Source: Burkholderiaceae bacterium (GTDB taxonomy: Bacteria; Pseudomonadota; Gammaproteobacteria; Burkholderiales; Burkholderiaceae). From it: a DNA stretch of 8,026 bases. The notes beneath the pieces were generated by a model. That model made no database searches and was not told the DNA's origin. It worked only from the letters and a program-made list of their open reading frames with translations. The DNA is taken from assembly GCA_030151165.1 (NCBI GenBank), contig JASLEM010000015.1:1-8026 (forward strand), read 5' to 3'. Each line of letters opens with the position of its first letter. The first letter of the stretch is position 1. Made by a program: the position numbers and the translations under genes. Of the stretch, positions 4,720-8,026 are shown one piece after another.

Positions 4720-6099
4720 ATGTCGTTCCCGCGTTCAGGTCAAGCCCCGATGTCACCGGCCGTCAGGCCGCTCGTCTGGGCCCTGGCCCTCGCCTTCTGC
4801 GGTGCCGCGGCACAGGCGCAGAGCCTCACCGAAGTGGTCGACGCCGCCCGCGGCTACGACGCGACCTACCTCGGTGCGCGGTCGAACGCGGATGCGGTGA
4901 TGTACCGCTTCGACCAGGCCCGCGCGCTGCATCGCCCGGTGGTGAACGCACAGCTGCAGGGCCAGCGCAACGACTCGCGCACGCCCTACGCCGAGGCCGA
5001 GGGCGGCGCCGCGTCGACGAAGTCGGACATCGGCAACGCCGGCGTGAGCGCCTCGCAGACGATCTTCAATCGCCAGAACGACCTGTCGATCGACGAGGCG
5101 CAGAAGAACATCGACGTCGCGCAGTCGCAGGTCGTGCAGGCCGACCAGGACCTGATCGTGCGCGTCGCGCAGGCCTACTTCAACGTGCTGGCGGCGGCCG
5201 ACGCGCTGCAGACCGAGCAGGCCAACGGCAAGGCGATCGCGGAACAGCTCGCGTCGGCGAAGCGGAACTTCGAGGTCGGCAACGCCACCATCACCGACAC
5301 CCGCGAAGCCGAGGCGCGCTACGACCTCTCGCGCTCCGCCGAGATCGCGCGCCAGAACGACCTGCAGGTCGCGCACGTCACGCTGGACCAGCTCGTCGGC
5401 CGCAACGGCATCGTGCCGCACCCCCTCTCGCTGCCCGCCGCGCTGCCGCCGGTCATGCCCAGCCAGGCGTCGGACTGGGTCTCGCTGACCGAGAGCGAGA
5501 ACCCCGTGCTGCGGCAGGCGCAACTCAATCGCGACATCGCCGAGCTCGAGACCGGCCGTGCGAAGGCCGGCTACCTGCCGACGGTGACCGCCACCGCCGG
5601 CTACTCGAAGAACTACGAGCACGACCGCTTCAGCGTCGCGCAGGGCTCCGCCGCGGCCGGTGGCTGGGGCTCCAACGCGAACGTCACCGTGACGCTGACG
5701 GTGCCGCTGTACGCCGGCGGCGCGATCCAGGGCCGGCTGCACGAGACCGTGGCGCTGCAGGAGAAGGCGCGCACCGACGCCGAGGGCGCGCACAACACGG
5801 CGACGCTCGGCACGCGCCAGGCCTTCCTCAACGCGCAGTCGCTCAACGCGCAGGTCAAGGCGCTCGAGGCCAGCGAAGGCGCGAGCAAGCTGGCGCTCGA
5901 CGCGACGGTGCTCGGCTACAAGGTCGGCGTGCGCGTCAACATCGACGTGCTGAACGCGCAGTCGCAGCTGTACCAGACCCAGCGCGACCTCGCCGCCGCC
6001 CGCTACAACTACCTCGTCGCGACGCTCAGGCTGCGCCAGGCCGCGGGCACGCTGTCGACGAACGACCTGCTGCCGGTCAACGCGTTGCTGGTGAAGTAA
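4720..6099 (+). CDS. tolC: TolC-type outer membrane channel protein
   Basis: TolC trimers form an outer-membrane beta-barrel plus a long periplasmic alpha-helical tunnel, the exit duct for RND/MFS efflux pumps and type I secretion. The 459-residue product has a signal peptide with a hydrophobic stretch at about 17-30 and a likely cleavage after AQA at 33. Two outer-membrane efflux (OEP) repeats follow, about 37-227 and 256-445. Landmarks include AYFNVLAAADAL (152-163), VGNATITDTREAEARYD (186-202), VPLYAGGAI (328-336) and ARYNYLVATLRLRQAAGTL (427-445), closely paralleling E. coli TolC. Gate residues T152, D153, Y362, R367 and D371 of E. coli appear as T192, D193, Y400, R405 and D409, while D374 is N412. 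The protein ends soon after the last helix, without the C-terminal tail of E. coli TolC. AAGGA at 4708-4712, 7 bases ahead, supports the ATG at 4720 over an upstream GTG at 4621. It converges on waaA. Confidence 0.95.
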   Translation: MSFPRSGQAPMSPAVRPLVWALALAFCGAAAQAQSLTEVVDAARGYDATYLGARSNADAVMYRFDQARALHRPVVNAQLQGQRNDSRTPYAEAEGGAASTKSDIGNAGVSASQTIFNRQNDLSIDEAQKNIDVAQSQVVQADQDLIVRVAQAYFNVLAAADALQTEQANGKAIAEQLASAKRNFEVGNATITDTREAEARYDLSRSAEIARQNDLQVAHVTLDQLVGRNGIVPHPLSLPAALPPVMPSQASDWVSLTESENPVLRQAQLNRDIAELETGRAKAGYLPTVTATAGYSKNYEHDRFSVAQGSAAAGGWGSNANVTVTLTVPLYAGGAIQGRLHETVALQEKARTDAEGAHNTATLGTRQAFLNAQSLNAQVKALEASEGASKLALDATVLGYKVGVRVNIDVLNAQSQLYQTQRDLAAARYNYLVATLRLRQAAGTLSTNDLLPVNALLVK

Positions 6100-6109
6100 C
6101 GAAGTCGCC

Positions 6110-6222
6110 CCCACGCTCGCGGGCGCTCGCTGCCCCCGAGGGGGCGCTCCGCGACGAGCCCCGCCAAGCCGGTTCTCGCGCTCCCCTGAACTTCAGGGGA
6201 GACAGGCCAGCGGCAGCGCCGG
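6110..6222 (+). repeat. Two-block intergenic repeat, copy B (between tolC and waaA)
   Basis: Block 1 (6110-6144) starts 10 bases after the tolC stop; block 2 (6179-6222) ends 22 bases before the waaA stop. Both blocks match copy A at 1193-1373, in the same order and the same orientation relative to the preceding gene. Block 1 contains GCCCCC-GA-GGGGGC (6132-6145), a tight inverted repeat. The element occupies most of this convergent gap. Confidence 0.7.
6181..6201. terminator. 10-bp inverted repeat in copy B, possible bidirectional terminator
   Basis: CTCCCCTGAA and TTCAGGGGAG are perfect reverse complements separated by one base. In RNA the inner pairs would open into a small loop, leaving a firm stem of about 8-9 bp. 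It lies between the converging tolC and waaA genes and could act on transcripts from either side. There is no T-run. Confidence 0.5.
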
Positions 6223-6244
6223 CCCCGAACACCCGCGCTGCGCG

Positions 6245-7513
6245 CTAGAGCAAAGCCTTGATGCGATCCGCCATGCGATCCGCGGCGCCGCGGTGCATCG
6301 CCGCGAAGGCCAGCGCGCGCGAGCTGCCGAGGGCCTGCAGCTCGGTGCTCACGACCTGCAGCGCGCGCCGCACGGCCGCGCCCATGTCCTGCTCCTGCCA
6401 CGCGCCGCCGGCCAGCACGGCCTGCTTCGCGGCTTCGGCGAAGTTGAAGGTCGACGGCCCCATCACGATCGGGCAGCCGCAGGCCGCGGCCTCGATGAGG
6501 TTGTGGCCGCCCAGCGGCATGAAGCTGCCGCCCAGCAACGCGACGTCGGCGCTGCCGTAGTATTGCGGCATCTCGCCGAGCGAGTCGCCGAGCCACGCGT
6601 CGACCTGCAGCGCCTCGGCGGGCGGCATGTCGGTCCAGGTGCTGCGGCGCGCGACGCGCAGGCCATTCTGCTTCATCGAGGCCTCGACCTCGTCGAAGCG
6701 CTGCGGATGGCGCGGCACGACGATCAGGAACGGGTTGCGCCCCGACGCCTTGCCCCACTCGCGCAGCAGCAGTTCCTCCTCGCCTTCGCGCGTGATCGCG
6801 GCCAGCACGACCGGCCGCGCGATCGCCTCGCGCCACTTGCGCCCGCGCGCGATCAGCGCCTGCGACGGGTGCACGTCGAACTTGAGGTTGCCGCACAGCG
6901 CGACGTGCGGCGCGCCGGCCTCGCGCAGGCGCTCGGCGTCGTCCTCGGTCTGCGCGAGCACGTCGGTCACGGCCGCGGCGGCGGGCCGCATCAGCGCCGC
7001 CAGCCGCTCGCCGCGGCGCGCGCTGCGCTCCGACAGGCGCGCGTTGGCCAGCACCATCGTGAGCTGGTCCCGCTGCGCGGCCTGCAGCAGTTGCGGCCAG
7101 ATCTCGGTCTCCATCAGCACGCCGATCGCGGGCTTCGTGCGCGCGAGGAAACGGCGCACCGCGCCGGGGGTGTCGAGCGGCAGCCAGGCCTGCGCGTCGC
7201 CCTCGCGCAGCAGCGCCTTGCCGGCGTCGCGGCCCGTGGCCGTGCCGGCCGTGAGCAGCAGGCGCATGCCGGGCAGGCGGGCGCGCAGCGCGTCGATCAG
7301 CGCGCTCGAGGCCCGCGTCTCGCCGAGCGACACCGCATGCACCCACACCGCGCCCGGCGCCAGCGACGGCCCGAAGCCGAGCCGCTCGCGCATCGCGACG
7401 CGGTAGCCCGGCTCCTTGCGGCCGCGCCACCAGTAGCGCACCAGCATCGCGGGCACCAGCAGCCGCATCGCCAGCGCGTAGGCGGCGAGCGCGAGGCGCT
7501 GCCCGAAGGTCAT
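6245..7513 (-). CDS. waaA: 3-deoxy-D-manno-octulosonic acid (Kdo) transferase WaaA
   Basis: WaaA (KdtA) transfers Kdo from CMP-Kdo to the lipid A precursor at the cytoplasmic face of the inner membrane, an early step of LPS core synthesis. The 422-residue product has the normal family length. An N-terminal hydrophobic helix (about 7-27) anchors it; HAVSLGE at 59-65 holds the catalytic glutamate E65. The first GT-B-type domain includes LLTAGTATGRD (86-96) and METEIWPQLL (134-143). The second has TREGEEELLL (241-250), VVPRHPQRF (265-273) and the donor-binding GGHNLIEAAACGCPIVMGP (335-353). The ATG at 7513 shares its A with the TGA stop of the upstream phosphomannomutase gene (TGATG), implying translational coupling. 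The same frame is open further upstream, but that part overlaps the neighbouring gene and is unlike WaaA. Confidence 0.97.
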   Translation of the reverse strand: MTFGQRLALAAYALAMRLLVPAMLVRYWWRGRKEPGYRVAMRERLGFGPSLAPGAVWVHAVSLGETRASSALIDALRARLPGMRLLLTAGTATGRDAGKALLREGDAQAWLPLDTPGAVRRFLARTKPAIGVLMETEIWPQLLQAAQRDQLTMVLANARLSERSARRGERLAALMRPAAAAVTDVLAQTEDDAERLREAGAPHVALCGNLKFDVHPSQALIARGRKWREAIARPVVLAAITREGEEELLLREWGKASGRNPFLIVVPRHPQRFDEVEASMKQNGLRVARRSTWTDMPPAEALQVDAWLGDSLGEMPQYYGSADVALLGGSFMPLGGHNLIEAAACGCPIVMGPSTFNFAEAAKQAVLAGGAWQEQDMGAAVRRALQVVSTELQALGSSRALAFAAMHRGAADRMADRIKALL

Positions 7514-8026
7514 CAGTGCGCGGCCGCGCCGACGCGCGCGTCCGGCTTGACCTTCTTCAGCGCCGCCATGAAGTCGTGCTCGATGCGTTGCAGCGCTTCC
7601 TGGGTATGGCCCTCGAAGCGCAGCACCAGCACGGGCGTCGTGTTGGAGGCGCGGATCAGGCCGAAGCCGTCCGGGTACTCGGCGCGCAGGCCGTCGATCG
7701 TCAGGATCTCGGCGCCCGGGAACTGCGCCTCGGCGAGCAAGCGCTCGATGATCTTCGGCGGCTCGCCTTCGGCGCAGGCGACGTTCAGCTCGGGCGTGCT
7801 GAAGCTCGTGGGCAGCTCGTCGAGCACCGCGCTCGGGTCGGCGCTGCGCGACAGGATCTCGAGCAGGCGCGCGGCCGTGTAGGTGGCGTCGTCGAAGCCG
7901 TACCAGCGCTCGCTGAAGAAGATGTGGCCGCTCATCTCGCCGGCGATCGGCGCGCCGGTCTCCTTGAGCTTGGCCTTGACGAGCGAGTGCCCCGTCTTCC
8001 ACATCAGCGGCTCGCCGCCGGCCTCG
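7513..8026 (-). CDS. algC: Phosphomannomutase/phosphoglucomutase (AlgC type), C-terminal part
   Basis: This is the last 170 residues of an alpha-D-phosphohexomutase that interconverts hexose 6-phosphates and 1-phosphates (mannose, glucose) for LPS, exopolysaccharide and nucleotide-sugar synthesis in the cytoplasm. The coding frame enters from the right edge as EAGGEPLMWKTGHSL, so the phosphoserine and metal-binding domains lie outside the window. Visible landmarks are the sugar-specificity loop GEMSGHIFF (around 7941-7915), the following ERWYGFDDATY, and the phosphate-binding loop RASNTTPVLVLRFE of domain 4 (around 7653-7612). Both match AlgC of Pseudomonas aeruginosa closely. The stop TGA (7515-7513) overlaps the waaA start by one base, so the two are very likely cotranscribed. 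The sequence cannot show which sugar is preferred; the symbol follows the closest well-known relative. Confidence 0.93.
   Translation of the reverse strand, partial: EAGGEPLMWKTGHSLVKAKLKETGAPIAGEMSGHIFFSERWYGFDDATYTAARLLEILSRSADPSAVLDELPTSFSTPELNVACAEGEPPKIIERLLAEAQFPGAEILTIDGLRAEYPDGFGLIRASNTTPVLVLRFEGHTQEALQRIEHDFMAALKKVKPDARVGAAAH

Noticed and set aside
4753..6114. A 453-codon minus-strand open frame opposite tolC
   Set aside because: It mirrors tolC, has repetitive Arg/Val/Gly/Leu composition and no recognisable motif.
6009..7430. A 473-codon minus-strand frame overlapping waaA
   Set aside because: It is a shifted frame of waaA, Arg/Ala-rich, running on into the antisense of tolC.
6293..7882. 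A 529-codon plus-strand open frame opposite waaA and the mutase
   Set aside because: It spans two convincingly identified genes on the other strand and its product is low-complexity Arg/Ala/Gln-rich sequence.
7514..8002. Upstream extension of the waaA frame to 8002
   Set aside because: This part is a shifted frame of the phosphomannomutase gene; the ATG at 7513 gives a normal-length WaaA with its N-terminal membrane helix.
1..8026. CRISPR arrays, tRNA or rRNA genes, insertion sequences, phage or toxin-antitoxin genes
   Set aside because: No regularly spaced repeats, no transposase or integrase motifs and no RNA-gene signatures were seen.

Overview
The window is very GC-rich and holds a chromosomal housekeeping and cell-envelope region of a Gram-negative bacterium. 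The gene set (trmB, uppP, a TolC-type outer-membrane channel, waaA, an AlgC-type phosphomannomutase) and the protein sequences suggest a betaproteobacterium of the order Burkholderiales. That assignment comes from recognising the protein families, not from a database search. No rRNA, tRNA, CRISPR array, insertion sequence or phage gene was seen.

Layout. Positions 1-261 carry a truncated piece of an iron-containing alcohol dehydrogenase that looks decayed. trmB (tRNA m7G46 methyltransferase) follows on the plus strand and converges on uppP (undecaprenyl-diphosphatase, minus). Upstream of uppP on the same strand is a DUF1439/YceB-like lipoprotein gene. It is divergent from a TetR-type regulator gene, which has a palindromic candidate operator just before its start codon. 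On the plus strand the regulator is followed by a protein-isoaspartate-methyltransferase-like gene and then tolC. tolC converges on waaA (Kdo transferase, minus), whose start codon overlaps the stop codon of a phosphomannomutase/phosphoglucomutase gene running off the right edge.

Shared theme. Most genes serve the envelope. UppP recycles the undecaprenyl carrier for peptidoglycan and polysaccharide synthesis. The phosphomannomutase/phosphoglucomutase supplies sugar phosphates for polysaccharide and LPS. WaaA attaches Kdo to lipid A. TolC is the outer-membrane exit duct for efflux and type I secretion. The TetR protein is a plausible local regulator of itself and perhaps of the genes downstream.

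No wholly new system is evident. The most interesting signals are: a two-block repeat filling both convergent intergenic gaps (trmB/uppP and tolC/waaA); a methyltransferase of the isoaspartate family that has lost the family's TIS active-site motif; a TolC with one of its two gate aspartates changed to Asn; the palindrome in front of the regulator; and the dehydrogenase remnant with a lost metal ligand.
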